Assembly: GCF_000337815.1 (NCBI RefSeq)
Contig: NZ_AOLN01000018.1
Span: 248,001-312,000 of the forward strand
Reading direction: 5' to 3'
DNA length: 64,000 nt
DNA from: Haloferax mucosum ATCC BAA-1512
GTDB taxonomy: Archaea; Halobacteriota; Halobacteria; Halobacteriales; Haloferacaceae
Shown: one piece after another, positions 25,427-33,692 of the stretch
Position numbering within the stretch: position 1 is the first letter of the stretch
Layout: each line of letters begins with the position of its first letter
Program-made: the position numbers and the translations under genes
The notes under the pieces: model-generated
What the model saw: the letters and a program-made list of their open reading frames with translations, nothing else
Databases searched by the model: none
Told to the model about the DNA's origin: nothing

Positions 25427-25855
25427 CTACTCGTCGATGTGGACGACGAGAACCGGGCGGCGTGCGTTCTCGACGACGCGTTCCGTGACGCTCCCCAGCG
25501 AGGCGAGTTTGTCGCGGCCGGTCCGCCCGTGGGTTCCCATCACGATGACGTCGATGTCGTGTTCGTCCGCGTATTCGAGGATGACTCGGTGCGGGACGCC
25601 CTCTCGAATCGCCGTCGTCGTCTCACAACTCCCCTCGCACTCGTCGGTGCACTTCTCGACGGCGCCGACGGCGTCGTCTCGAAGCGACTGAATCACCGCG
25701 TCCTGTTGGTCGCCGCCAGCCGCGAGATAGATGCGCTGGTCCACGACAGACAGCGCGTGGACTGTCGAGTTCGGTCCCACGAGTTCAAGTGCGTGCTCGA
25801 CCGCCTGCGTCGTTCCCGGGCTTCCGTCCGTCGGCACCAGAACGTGTTCGTACAT
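25427..25855 (-). CDS. Universal stress protein UspA family
   Basis: A 142-residue Usp-fold protein: YEHVLVPTDGSPGTTQAVEH at the N-terminus and the ATP-binding signature MGTHGRTGRDKLASLGSVT (G-x2-G-x9-G-S/T) near the C-terminus, so it is likely the ATP-binding class. Four cysteine-bearing residues around 65-85 include ECEGSCETTT. Haloarchaea have dozens of such proteins; no specific function can be assigned. Confidence 0.9.
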   Translation of the reverse strand: MYEHVLVPTDGSPGTTQAVEHALELVGPNSTVHALSVVDQRIYLAAGGDQQDAVIQSLRDDAVGAVEKCTDECEGSCETTTAIREGVPHRVILEYADEHDIDVIVMGTHGRTGRDKLASLGSVTERVVENARRPVLVVHIDE

Positions 25856-26011
25856 ACTCCTGTGTTCGACTCGTTAGCACTTGAAGGAATCCGTCAGTGT
25901 TAGTTGCTGAGAATACGCGTCGGGCGGAGTAGTTGTTAAATACCGGTTGGGCAGACTTTGAGGTGCGAGCGAACAACGCGAGCGAGTGCCCGACGGCGCG
26001 TCTAAAATCGC

Positions 26012-26036
26012 GTGAGACTCGCGTCGTTCGTCTCAC
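26012..26036 (-). terminator. Stem-loop downstream of the PurN-PurH gene
   Basis: A perfect 7-bp inverted repeat GTGAGAC/GTCTCAC separated by 11 bases lies 13 bases beyond the stop of the purine gene; on the transcript it is followed by GCGATTTTAG, a short T run. A role in termination or mRNA 3'-end stability is inferred. Confidence 0.45.
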
Positions 26037-26048
26037 TGACTGCCGTCA

Positions 26049-27626
26049 CTAATCGTGGCGGAAGCACCGCTCTCCGGTGAACACCATCGCAATCCCACGC
26101 TCGTCGCAGGCTTCGATAACGTCGTCGTCGTTCACCGACCCACCCGGCTGGATGACCGCCTCGATACCCGCATCGGCCGCTTTCTCGACGCCGTCCGGGA
26201 ACGGGAAGAACGCGTCGGAGGCCATGATGGCTCCCTGTGCGTCCTTGCCTTCGGCGTGTTCTTCGGCCTTCATCGCGGCGAGTTCGACCGCGTCAACACG
26301 GGAGACCTGTCCCATGCCGACGCCGACCGTCTCGGTGCCCTTGGCGAAGAGAATCCCGTTTGACTTCACGTGTTTCAAGACCTTCCACGCAAAGAGCATC
26401 GTCTCTAACTGCTCGTCGGTCGGTTCGGTCTCGGTGACGATTTCGATGTCGTCGCGCGTCGGCGTCCACAGGTCACGCTCTTGGACGAGTCGCCCGCCGA
26501 CGAGCGCCTTTTCGGTGTGGGTCTCGGTTCGGTCGCCGAGTTCACCCACGTCGAGCACGCGGAGGTTCTTCTTCTCTGTGAGCACGTCGAGCGCGTCGTC
26601 GGTGTAGCCGGGCGCGACGACGACTTCCTTGAACGAGTCGATTATGAGTTCAGCTGTCTCGGCGTCGCACTCGCGGTTGAGCGCGACGATGCCGCCGAAG
26701 GCACTCATCGGGTCGGTGGCGAGGGCGTCGGCGTAGGCCTCGGCGAGTGAGTCAGCCGTGGCGCATCCGGCCGGGTTGGTGTGTTTGATGACCGCGGCGG
26801 CGGGGTCGTCGAACTCCTTGATGAGGTTGAGCGCGCCGTCTGCATCGTTGTAGTTGTTGTACGAAAGCCCCTTCGCGCCCTCGTTGAGCTGGGGTGCGCC
26901 GACGACCGACGCCTCGTCGCACGTCTCGTCCACGTAGACGGCGGCGTCCTGATGCGGGTTCTCGCCGTACCGGAGCGTGTCGTAGCGGTCTTCGGAGGTG
27001 ACCCGGCGCTCTGGAAGCTCGGCGTCAACGTCGCCCTCGACGGTGGCGGTCCCGTCTTCGACGGTCACGCGGTCCTCGGCGAACCAGCGGACTGCGCGGG
27101 GGTAGGCTTTGAACTCCGCGTCGGAGAGAACACGCGATTTGAGGTCGTCCGCGTCGTCGTCGCCGTAGACGGGGACGGCTTCCTGCGTGACAATCGGCCC
27201 GGCGTCAACTTCCTCGTTGACGACGTGAACCGTACAGCCGGTCGTCTTCACGCCGGCGTCGAGGACCTGTTCGTGGGCGTCCATGCCGGGGAACGCGGGG
27301 AGAAGCGACGGGTGAACGTTGAGCGTCGTTGGCGCGGCGTCGAGGAACGTCGGCGTGAGAACACGCATGTAGCCGTCGAGACAGACGAGGTCGAAGTCGT
27401 AGTCGGAAAGTGCGTCGAGAACGCGTTCTTCGTGCGACTCACGGGACTCGTCGTCGCCGCGCTCTACGACTTCGGTCGGGATGCCGCGTTCCGCGGCGGC
27501 GTCGAGAACGGGCGCGTCGGCGTGGTTCGAGACGACGACGCCGAGTTCCGCCCCGCCGGGGGCGCGGTCAGCGATGTTGCGCAGATTTCGTCCACGATTG
27601 CTTGCGAGACCGGCGATGGTGACCAT
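26049..27626 (-). CDS. purH: PurN-PurH fusion: GAR transformylase with AICAR transformylase
   Basis: A 525-residue fusion. Residues 1-~190 are phosphoribosylglycinamide formyltransferase: ASNRGRNLRNI, LDGYMRVLTP, then NVHPSLLPAFPGMDAHEQ with the catalytic Asn and His and DAGPIVTQEAVPV. Residues ~210-525 are the AICAR transformylase half of PurH, with YGENPHQDAAVY, NYNDADGALNL and the Lys-His pair in IKHTNPAGCA. The IMP cyclohydrolase domain of bacterial PurH is absent, so IMP closure needs another enzyme (PurO in haloarchaea). Fusing two 10-formyl-THF-using steps near folCP fits one-carbon metabolism. Start chosen at ATG 27626. Confidence 0.92.
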   Translation of the reverse strand: MVTIAGLASNRGRNLRNIADRAPGGAELGVVVSNHADAPVLDAAAERGIPTEVVERGDDESRESHEERVLDALSDYDFDLVCLDGYMRVLTPTFLDAAPTTLNVHPSLLPAFPGMDAHEQVLDAGVKTTGCTVHVVNEEVDAGPIVTQEAVPVYGDDDADDLKSRVLSDAEFKAYPRAVRWFAEDRVTVEDGTATVEGDVDAELPERRVTSEDRYDTLRYGENPHQDAAVYVDETCDEASVVGAPQLNEGAKGLSYNNYNDADGALNLIKEFDDPAAAVIKHTNPAGCATADSLAEAYADALATDPMSAFGGIVALNRECDAETAELIIDSFKEVVVAPGYTDDALDVLTEKKNLRVLDVGELGDRTETHTEKALVGGRLVQERDLWTPTRDDIEIVTETEPTDEQLETMLFAWKVLKHVKSNGILFAKGTETVGVGMGQVSRVDAVELAAMKAEEHAEGKDAQGAIMASDAFFPFPDGVEKAADAGIEAVIQPGGSVNDDDVIEACDERGIAMVFTGERCFRHD

Positions 27627-27763
27627 GTGATGAGAGCGTGTCGCAGTCCTCAAAGTGGTTGCGGTCCACAACGTCCGGAATGTGCACGAATATGGTTGTT
27701 TTTGGAGTTCGAAGGCTGGATGTCGGCGTTAGTATTCACACTCGTGCTCAAAAGAGTGGCTCG

Positions 27764-27790
27764 CGGCGGGCGCGAACCCCCGCCGTTTAA
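27764..27790 (+). promoter_or_regulatory. purB: Palindrome abutting the purB TATA box
   Basis: A perfect inverted repeat CGGCGGG/CCCGCCG (27764-27770 and 27779-27785, 8-base spacer) touches TTTAA (27786-27790), the probable TATA element ~27 bases before the purB ATG. A protein bound there would cover the BRE. Confidence 0.5.
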
Positions 27791-27815
27791 CCTACCCGAC
27801 GGAGACGGGTCAGAT

Positions 27816-29207
27816 ATGACCGACGCCGACCGGAACGACCCGCTGTACGCGGTGTCACCGCTCGATGGGCGCTACGCCTCTCGAACCGCCGCGCTCGCGC
27901 CGCACGTGAGCGAAGCCGCGCTCATGCGTGCCCGCGTCCACGTGGAGGTCGAATACCTCGTCGCGCTCGCCGATTTGGACGCGACGCCGCTGGAACTCGA
28001 CGACGCGGCACACGAATCCCTGCGGGCGCTCTACGAGACGTTCGATGCCGACGACGCCGACCTCGTAAAACGCCTCGAAGTCGAGGGCGCAGAAGGGTTC
28101 TCCGCGACGAACCACGACGTGAAGGCCGTCGAGTACTTCATCCGCACCGAGACTGACGAGTCGGTTCACCCGTGGATTCACTTCGGGCTGACGTCTGAGG
28201 ACGTGAACAACCTCGCACAACGCTTGATGGTCAAGGGGGCCGTCGAGGACGTCTTAGTTCCCGAACTCCGCGAGATGCGCGACGAACTCGTCTCGCTCGC
28301 ACAGGAGTACCGCGACGTGCCGATGCTCGCGCGAACCCACGGCCAACCCGCGACGCCGACGACGTTCGGCAAGGAGATGGCCGTCTACGCCGCCCGTCTC
28401 GGACGCACGCTGGCCCGCGTCGAGGCCGCGAACGACGACCTCGCCGGAAAACTCGCCGGTGCGTCGGGGACGTACGCGGCCCACGTCGCCGCCTACCCCG
28501 ACGTCGATTGGCGGGCGTTCTCCCGCGACTTTGTCGGCTCGCTCGGACTGGAACACACCGCGCTGGCGACGCAGGTCAACCCCTGTGACGACCTCGCGGC
28601 GCTGTTCGACGCCTTCCGCGGCGTCAACAACGTCATCGTTGACCTCGACCGCGACGCGTGGCTCTACGTCTCCGACCGCTATCTCGGTCAAGAGGCCGTC
28701 GAGGGCGAAACCGGCTCTTCGACCATGCCGCACAAGGTCAACCCTATCGACTTCGAGAACTCCGAGGGTAACCTCTCGAAGGCGAACGCCGACCTGACGT
28801 TCCTCGCCGACTACGTGACGACTTCGCGCCTCCAGCGTGACCTCTCTGATTCGACCGTCAAGCGCAACATCGGTGCCGCGTTCGCTCACTGCCTCATCGG
28901 CTACAAGAAGACACAGACCGGTCTCGGAAAGGTCGTCCCGAACGAACACGTCATGCGCGACGAACTCGACGACATGCCGGCCATCATCGGCGAGGCGGTC
29001 CAGACGATTCTCCGGCGCGAGGGCGACACCCAGGCGTACGAACGCGTGAAAGAACTCACTCGCGGCCGCGACGTGACGCTCGACGACTTCCACGACCTCT
29101 TTGCGGACCTCGACGTGGACGAATCGACCCGCGAAGAACTCCTCGCGCTCACGCCCGCGACCTACGTTGGTCTCGCGGACGAACTCGTCGGCGATATCGA
29201 CGACTAA
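27816..29207 (+). CDS. purB: Adenylosuccinate lyase
   Basis: A 463-residue fumarase-superfamily lyase acting at two steps of purine synthesis. Signatures: VSPLDGRYASRT at the N-terminus, HFGLTSEDVNN, ARTHGQPATPTTFGKE with the catalytic His, and the signature loop GSSTMPHKVNPIDFEN with the catalytic Ser region. It is divergent from the PurN-PurH gene. Very long ORFs running in the same frame through the purNH antisense are artefacts of GC-rich sequence. Confidence 0.95.
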   Translation: MTDADRNDPLYAVSPLDGRYASRTAALAPHVSEAALMRARVHVEVEYLVALADLDATPLELDDAAHESLRALYETFDADDADLVKRLEVEGAEGFSATNHDVKAVEYFIRTETDESVHPWIHFGLTSEDVNNLAQRLMVKGAVEDVLVPELREMRDELVSLAQEYRDVPMLARTHGQPATPTTFGKEMAVYAARLGRTLARVEAANDDLAGKLAGASGTYAAHVAAYPDVDWRAFSRDFVGSLGLEHTALATQVNPCDDLAALFDAFRGVNNVIVDLDRDAWLYVSDRYLGQEAVEGETGSSTMPHKVNPIDFENSEGNLSKANADLTFLADYVTTSRLQRDLSDSTVKRNIGAAFAHCLIGYKKTQTGLGKVVPNEHVMRDELDDMPAIIGEAVQTILRREGDTQAYERVKELTRGRDVTLDDFHDLFADLDVDESTREELLALTPATYVGLADELVGDIDD

Positions 29208-29503
29208 CCGCGCCGACGGCGGACCCTGTTTTCGACGGGAACGCGTTGCTCGATGGTCAGTCGCGTTTCTCGGCGACGGTACTCAATCAGGAGAAAACCG
29301 CAGATAGAGACCGGTGGGCACGGACCGACGGTCTCGTCGCGGTCGGGCACGGGCAGGTGAACGCCGACACGGATGGGCTGGAGTGGCGGTCCGCGTGGCG
29401 GTGCGTCGTGGGCTGGTACGACGACGCCGGGGCGTTCACCGTGTTCAAATTATTTACTCATCATAGAATAAGTCTTTTGGTGGGGTGGGTCCTTGATGAA
29501 CGT
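29208..29503 (+). promoter_or_regulatory. gdh: Intergenic region with the gdh promoter
   Basis: No convincing gene in 296 bases. The last 70 bases before the gdh ATG are AT-rich compared with the surroundings, with CAAATTATTTACT at about 29446-29458 as the likely TATA region and AGAATAAG downstream. The A/T stretch would put transcription start about 20 to 30 bases ahead of the ATG. Confidence 0.4.
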
Positions 29504-30577
29504 ATGAAAGCAATCGCCGTCACGCGCGGGGAAGATAGACCGGTCGTTATCGAGAAACCGCGACCGGAACCCGAATCCGGAGAAGCGCTGATTCGGACGC
29601 TTCGGGTCGGTGTCGATGGGACCGACCACGAGGTCATCGCCGGTGGCCACGGCGGGTTTCCCGAAGGCGAAGACCATCTCGTGCTCGGTCACGAGGCGGT
29701 CGGCGTCGTCGTTGACCCAAACGACACCGAACTCGAAGCAGGCGATGTCGTCGTTCCGACCGTGCGACGACCGCCCGCCTCGGGCACGAACGAATACTTC
29801 GAACGCGACCAACCCGACATGGCTCCAGACGGGATGTACGTCGAGCGCGGCATCGTCGGCGCACACGGCTACATGTCGGAATACTTCACCAGTCCGGAGA
29901 AGTACCTCGTCCGCATTCCACAGTCGCAGGCTGAACTCGGCTTTCTCATCGAACCGATATCTATCACCGAAAAGGCGCTCGAACACGCCTACGCGAGCCG
30001 GTCGGCGTTCGATTGGGACCCCTCGTCGGCGCTCGTACTCGGCAACGGCAGTCTCGGACTCCTGACGCTCGCCATGCTCAAGGCGGACGACAAGGGCTAC
30101 GAGAACCTCTACTGTCTCGGTCGCCGCGACCGGCCGGACCCGACTATCGACATCATCGAAGAACTCGGCGCGACCTACGTCGATTCCAGACAGACACCGG
30201 TTGAGGATATCCCGGACGCGCACGAAGAGATGGACTTCATCTACGAAGCGACCGGCTTCCCGAAACACGCGATTCAGTCGGTCCAAGCGCTGGCACCGAA
30301 CGGCGTCGGCGCACTGCTGGGCGTTCCGAGCGACTGGGCCTTCGAGGTCGATGCCGGCGCGTTCCACCGCGAGATGGTCCTCCACAACAAGGCGCTCGTC
30401 GGAAGCGTCAACTCACACGTCACGCATTTCGAGGCCGCGACCGTGACGTTCACCAAGCTTCCCGAGTGGTTCCTCGAATCGCTCGTCACCGGCGTCCACC
30501 CGCTTTCGGAGTTCGAAGCAGCATTCGATGACGACGACACCACTATAAAAACCGCCATCGAATTCGGTACTGTATGA
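29504..30577 (+). CDS. gdh: Glucose 1-dehydrogenase (zinc-dependent MDR)
   Basis: A 357-residue medium-chain dehydrogenase, the same length as the crystallised Haloferax mediterranei glucose dehydrogenase and matching it almost throughout as I recall that sequence. GVDGTDHEVIAGGHGGFP supplies the catalytic-zinc Asp and adjacent residues; LGHEAVGVV has the His-Glu pair. The nucleotide-binding motif VLGNGSLGLLTLAML and CLGRRDRP (NADP preference) follow. It oxidises glucose to gluconolactone, entering the semi-phosphorylative Entner-Doudoroff path. Its stop overlaps the gfcR start. Confidence 0.95.
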   Translation: MKAIAVTRGEDRPVVIEKPRPEPESGEALIRTLRVGVDGTDHEVIAGGHGGFPEGEDHLVLGHEAVGVVVDPNDTELEAGDVVVPTVRRPPASGTNEYFERDQPDMAPDGMYVERGIVGAHGYMSEYFTSPEKYLVRIPQSQAELGFLIEPISITEKALEHAYASRSAFDWDPSSALVLGNGSLGLLTLAMLKADDKGYENLYCLGRRDRPDPTIDIIEELGATYVDSRQTPVEDIPDAHEEMDFIYEATGFPKHAIQSVQALAPNGVGALLGVPSDWAFEVDAGAFHREMVLHNKALVGSVNSHVTHFEAATVTFTKLPEWFLESLVTGVHPLSEFEAAFDDDDTTIKTAIEFGTV

Positions 30578-31206
30578 AGAACGTCGATGACCTCATCGCC
30601 AGCGCGGCGGAGCTTGCGGACCGTGGACTCTCGAAAGGCGAAATTGCCGACGAGCTGAACGTCTCCCGTGAGACCGCGAGTTGGTTGGTCGAACGAAGCG
30701 GCTCGGCGGCAAAGCCCGAACCCGACACCAAGCCCGAAGGCCCCGACGACATCCACGTCGATTGGAACGCCATCGGGAGCGGCGGCAAACGCCTCACCTA
30801 CGTCGGGCGCGCGCTCGCGGACCTGCTGATGGAGACCGGCGAGACGGCCGATGTAACCATCGGTATCGAGAAAGCCGGTGTCCCGCTCGCAACGTCTGTC
30901 TCACGCGAACTCGAAACGACACTCGGCGCGTACGCGCCCGCGAAACACCAGTGGGAGGAAGGCGACATCGAGGACCTCGGCGGCGGGTTCTCGCGTAACT
31001 TCGCGCCCGTGGACGGTCGCCAGTGTTTCATTGTCGATGACACGGTGACGAGCGGGACGACTCTCCGCGAGACCATCGACTCGATCCGTTCCGAAGGCGG
31101 CGAACCGCTCGCGTGCGTCGTCATCGTAGACAAGCAAGGTGTCGAAGAAATCGACGGCGTTCCGGTGTACTCTCTCATCAACGTCGTCCGCGTCGGCGAG
31201 CAGTAA
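30574..31206 (+). CDS. gfcR: Transcriptional regulator GfcR (HTH plus phosphoribosyltransferase-like domain)
   Basis: A 210-residue protein: an N-terminal helix-turn-helix (LADRGLSKGEIADELNVSRE, ~15-45), a charged linker, then a PRTase-fold domain (~65-205) with PRPP loop CFIVDDTVTSGTTLRE. Haloarchaeal GfcR is described as the activator of glucose/fructose degradation genes and was once annotated as a second orotate phosphoribosyltransferase (pyrE2). The 4-base overlap with gdh suggests gdh and its regulator are made together. The ligand is likely a phosphorylated sugar-acid intermediate (2-keto-3-deoxy-6-phosphogluconate in the literature). Confidence 0.9.
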   Translation: MKNVDDLIASAAELADRGLSKGEIADELNVSRETASWLVERSGSAAKPEPDTKPEGPDDIHVDWNAIGSGGKRLTYVGRALADLLMETGETADVTIGIEKAGVPLATSVSRELETTLGAYAPAKHQWEEGDIEDLGGGFSRNFAPVDGRQCFIVDDTVTSGTTLRETIDSIRSEGGEPLACVVIVDKQGVEEIDGVPVYSLINVVRVGEQ

Positions 31207-31310
31207 GCGAACGCCATCGGCGCACTCTCTCAGTGGCTCAGTCTCGTTTCCGGTCGCATCGAGCGATTTGCGACGCAACTCCTTTGTCCGCCCGGCCGTT
31301 ACCTGCGTGC

Positions 31311-31655
31311 ATGACATTCCAACCGGAGAGCGAGGACCCAGAAGCGGTACAAGAACGCGTCAGCGCCGCCATCGAGAACAACGACGTCGTGTTGTTCATG
31401 AAGGGCAACCGCCTGATGCCTCAGTGTGGCTACTCCGCGAAGGCGCTCGAACTCATCTCGCAGTACGTCGAGGAGTTCGAGACCATCGACGTGCTCCCCG
31501 CACTGCCGCACTACCGTGAGGCGCTCGACGAGAAAAGCGGCTGGGAGACGATTCCGCAGACGTTCGTTGACGGTGAGTTCGTCGGCGGAAGCGACATTCT
31601 CGAAGAACTCGACGAGCGAGGGGAACTCGAAGCGACGCTGACCGGCGCGAACTAA
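31311..31655 (+). CDS. Monothiol glutaredoxin-family protein
   Basis: A 114-residue thioredoxin-fold protein with the CGYS active site in LMPQCGYSAKALELI (~residues 36-50), the typical monothiol CGFS/CGYS centre, and TIPQTFVDGEFVGGSDIL (GSH/[2Fe-2S]-binding TVP and GG motifs) near the C-terminus. In organisms without glutathione, as most haloarchaea (γ-glutamylcysteine instead), such proteins carry Fe-S clusters or use another thiol. Confidence 0.9.
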   Translation: MTFQPESEDPEAVQERVSAAIENNDVVLFMKGNRLMPQCGYSAKALELISQYVEEFETIDVLPALPHYREALDEKSGWETIPQTFVDGEFVGGSDILEELDERGELEATLTGAN

Positions 31656-31706
31656 TTACCCGACTGCGGTCGGACTCGACATCGTATCTACGGACCAACG
31701 TGAAGG

Positions 31707-31725
31707 GGAGGCCATTTAAGCCTCC
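31707..31725. promoter_or_regulatory. Palindrome enclosing a TATA-like core before the DUF7110 gene
   Basis: GGAGGC (31707-31712) and GCCTCC (31720-31725) form a perfect 6-bp inverted repeat around CATTTAA. The TTTAA core is a credible haloarchaeal TATA, which would give a start about 50 bases before the ATG at 31800. A dimeric repressor could sit directly over it. It could also be the stem of a weak terminator of the glutaredoxin gene. Confidence 0.45.
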
Positions 31726-31799
31726 AACTCGTACATGCACACAGGTATCGCCAACCGCGTGCGCCCGCACCGTGGCTCTCGTCGATACCGAAGCCAACA

Positions 31800-32363
31800 A
31801 TGTCAGGCCGCGTATATCGACTTCATTCGACGTTGGAACTGCCACTCGAAGACGTAATGGACTACTTCGAGAATGACCCCGACCTCCCACCGGAGGTCGA
31901 AACCGTAGACATCACGCGCCGTAACAACACGCTCATCATCAAAGCCGTCTCCGCTGACGACAATCTCAGCAAGTACACGCCGACGGCACAACTGAAAGCG
32001 AGCGTGACGGAAAACCGCGTCTACGAAGAAGAGCCGCCCCGTGCGGGCGCGCCGAACTGGGGAGAAGAAGAAGAGGAGATTCCTTCGGAACTCGTCGAGT
32101 TCGCCTGTTTCAAAGGCGACCTCGAAACCGTTCTGCAGAACACCGCGCTCCAGTACCCGATGTTCCTCGTCCTCCGCGAGATTGCGATGCTCTCGGAGAA
32201 GGGGACACTCACCGCGATTACCGAAGAAAGCAACGAACTGCAAGCGACGCGCATCGTCGAAGGAGAAGTCCGCGCCGCATCCGTCGAAGTCGTCGAGAAC
32301 CCACAACAGAACGGGTCGTCCGACAGCGGCGTCAACTGGCGCGACAACAAGTTCATCTCCTGA
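31800..32363 (+). CDS. DUF7110-like haloarchaeal protein
   Basis: A 187-residue acidic protein beginning MSGRVYRLHSTLELPLED, with GAPNWGEEEEEIPSELVEFA at about residues 78-97 and ALQYPMFLVLREIAMLSE in the second half. The C-terminus ends WRDNKFIS. The pattern fits the haloarchaeal family DUF7110 (recalled, not searched). There are no metal-binding or catalytic motifs. It may be linked to the PP-loop genes that follow 133 bases downstream, but they have their own promoter. Confidence 0.72.
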   Translation: MSGRVYRLHSTLELPLEDVMDYFENDPDLPPEVETVDITRRNNTLIIKAVSADDNLSKYTPTAQLKASVTENRVYEEEPPRAGAPNWGEEEEEIPSELVEFACFKGDLETVLQNTALQYPMFLVLREIAMLSEKGTLTAITEESNELQATRIVEGEVRAASVEVVENPQQNGSSDSGVNWRDNKFIS

Positions 32364-32462
32364 ACGCGTCTTTCCTCTATCCCCGCCGCCGAACCACGTA
32401 AGTCTGCGGCCAACATCGTGATTCGCGGTGTCATCCGACACACCGTTCCGCGGGCAAAAAGC

Positions 32463-32496
32463 ATTTACACCACCTAATTAGATGTAATTACGAACA
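32463..32496 (+). promoter_or_regulatory. Promoter with paired TAATTA sites
   Basis: ATTTACAC at about 32463-32470 is the probable TATA of the PP-loop gene starting at 32497. Two copies of the self-palindromic TAATTA (32475-32480, 32485-32490), 10 bases apart start to start, fall between it and the ATG, where a dimeric repressor would sit on one face of the helix. Confidence 0.45.
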
Positions 32497-33468
32497 ATGT
32501 CGGAAGCCTTCCCAGACTATCTCGACGTCGATTACACCGACGGCGAAGGTGAAACGCCCGAGGACTACCCGAGCATCGAGGACAAAATCGAGAAGGCCAT
32601 CGAGGTCACCAAAGCGGGTCTCGAACAGTACGAGAACCCCGCGGTCATGTGGACCGGCGGCAAGGACTCCACGCTCACGCTCTACTTCATCAAGGAAGTC
32701 GCCGAGCGCTACGACCTCGAAGTCCCGCCTGCGGTCTTCATCGACCACTATCAGCACTTCGACGAAATCATGGAGTTCGTCAAGCACTGGGCCGACGAGT
32801 GGGACCTCGACGTTATCTGGGCTCGCAACGAGGACGTCGGCGCGTACGTTGACGAGAACGGTCTCGAACCCGGCGACGACATCCCGGTTTCGGACCTCTC
32901 CGAACACAACCAGCACCACGTCCGCGAGATTCTCGAATACGAGGAAGACACGTTCCCCTTCCTGCTCGACACGTACGTCGGCAACCACCTCCTGAAGACC
33001 GTCGCGCTCAACGACACGCTCGAAGAACACGACATCGACGGCGTCATCTCCGGTGTTCGCTGGGACGAACAGGAAGCCCGCGCCGACGAGACGTTCTTCA
33101 GCCCCCGCCACGACCCCGACATCTACCCGCCGCACGACCGCATTCAACCCATCCTCCAGTTCGAAGAGAGCGCCGTCTGGGACGCCTTCTGGTACTTCGC
33201 GGTCCCGGACACCGTCGAGAACTACCCCGACGACGGCTACGTCCCCGAGAGCGACACCGACCTCCCCGAGGGCGTCGAGCAGGAAGATATCCCAGTCTCG
33301 CCGAAGTACTTCGCCGGCTTCCGCAGTCTCGGAAGCGAAGTCTCGACCGACAAGTCCGCCGAGGAACCGGCGTGGCTGCAGGACATGGCGAACACGACCG
33401 AGCGCGCGGGCCGCGCCCAGGACAAAGAAGACCTGATGGAGCGCCTGCGCGACCTCGGCTACATGTGA
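32497..33468 (+). CDS. CysD/PAPS reductase-family PP-loop protein, copy 1
   Basis: A 323-residue ATP pyrophosphatase-type protein. The PP-loop is MWTGGKDST (51-59). The segment GVRWDEQEARADETFFSPR closely parallels the RRDEEKSRAKER region of CysD (ATP sulfurylase small subunit), and the CysH catalytic Cys is absent, so it may adenylylate sulfate or another acceptor rather than reduce PAPS. A CysN GTPase is not in the window. The C-terminus (RAQDKEDLMERLRDLGYM) is identical in style to copy 2. Annotated generically as PAPS reductase family; its true substrate is open. Confidence 0.82.
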   Translation: MSEAFPDYLDVDYTDGEGETPEDYPSIEDKIEKAIEVTKAGLEQYENPAVMWTGGKDSTLTLYFIKEVAERYDLEVPPAVFIDHYQHFDEIMEFVKHWADEWDLDVIWARNEDVGAYVDENGLEPGDDIPVSDLSEHNQHHVREILEYEEDTFPFLLDTYVGNHLLKTVALNDTLEEHDIDGVISGVRWDEQEARADETFFSPRHDPDIYPPHDRIQPILQFEESAVWDAFWYFAVPDTVENYPDDGYVPESDTDLPEGVEQEDIPVSPKYFAGFRSLGSEVSTDKSAEEPAWLQDMANTTERAGRAQDKEDLMERLRDLGYM

Positions 33469-33489
33469 AGTCGGCCGACGACTACAGGA

Positions 33490-33559
33490 GCGTTTGCACG
33501 GTAGCGCGCGTTCGACAGAACGCCGTCGTTCGGTCGGCCGTGTAACCTGCGACGGATGC
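33490..33559 (-). repeat. 70-bp intergenic repeat element, copy A
   Basis: The reverse complement aligns without gaps over 70 bases to 46870-46939 at about 52 of 70 identical positions by hand count. The best-conserved parts are GACCG-ACGACGGCGTTC and CTACCGTGCAAACGC. In this copy one terminal arm (GCGTTTGCA, plus strand 33490-33498) is intact and the other has decayed. It lies immediately after PP-loop copy 1. Confidence 0.7.
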
Positions 33560-33673
33560 TCCAATAACACGAACATCGCTACGCGGCCACTTTTTCGCGG
33601 CCCTAACTCGCCAGCGATAGCCGCACACACAACGTCGATAGCCGTGTCCGACGCGATGCGTGTCTGACGGTAA

Positions 33674-33692
33674 TATCGCCTCGACGGCGATA
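33674..33692. promoter_or_regulatory. Inverted repeat, candidate operator of PP-loop copy 2
   Basis: TATCGCC-TCGAC-GGCGATA is a perfect palindrome with 7-bp arms, centred about 100 bases before the ATG at 33783. Related GCGATAG words nearby suggest one regulator binding several half-sites. Confidence 0.45.

Noticed and set aside
26781-29207. An 808-residue frame reading through the antisense of the purine fusion into purB
   Set aside because: High-GC antisense readthrough. The real PurB starts at 27816, where adenylosuccinate lyase homology and a nearby TATA begin.
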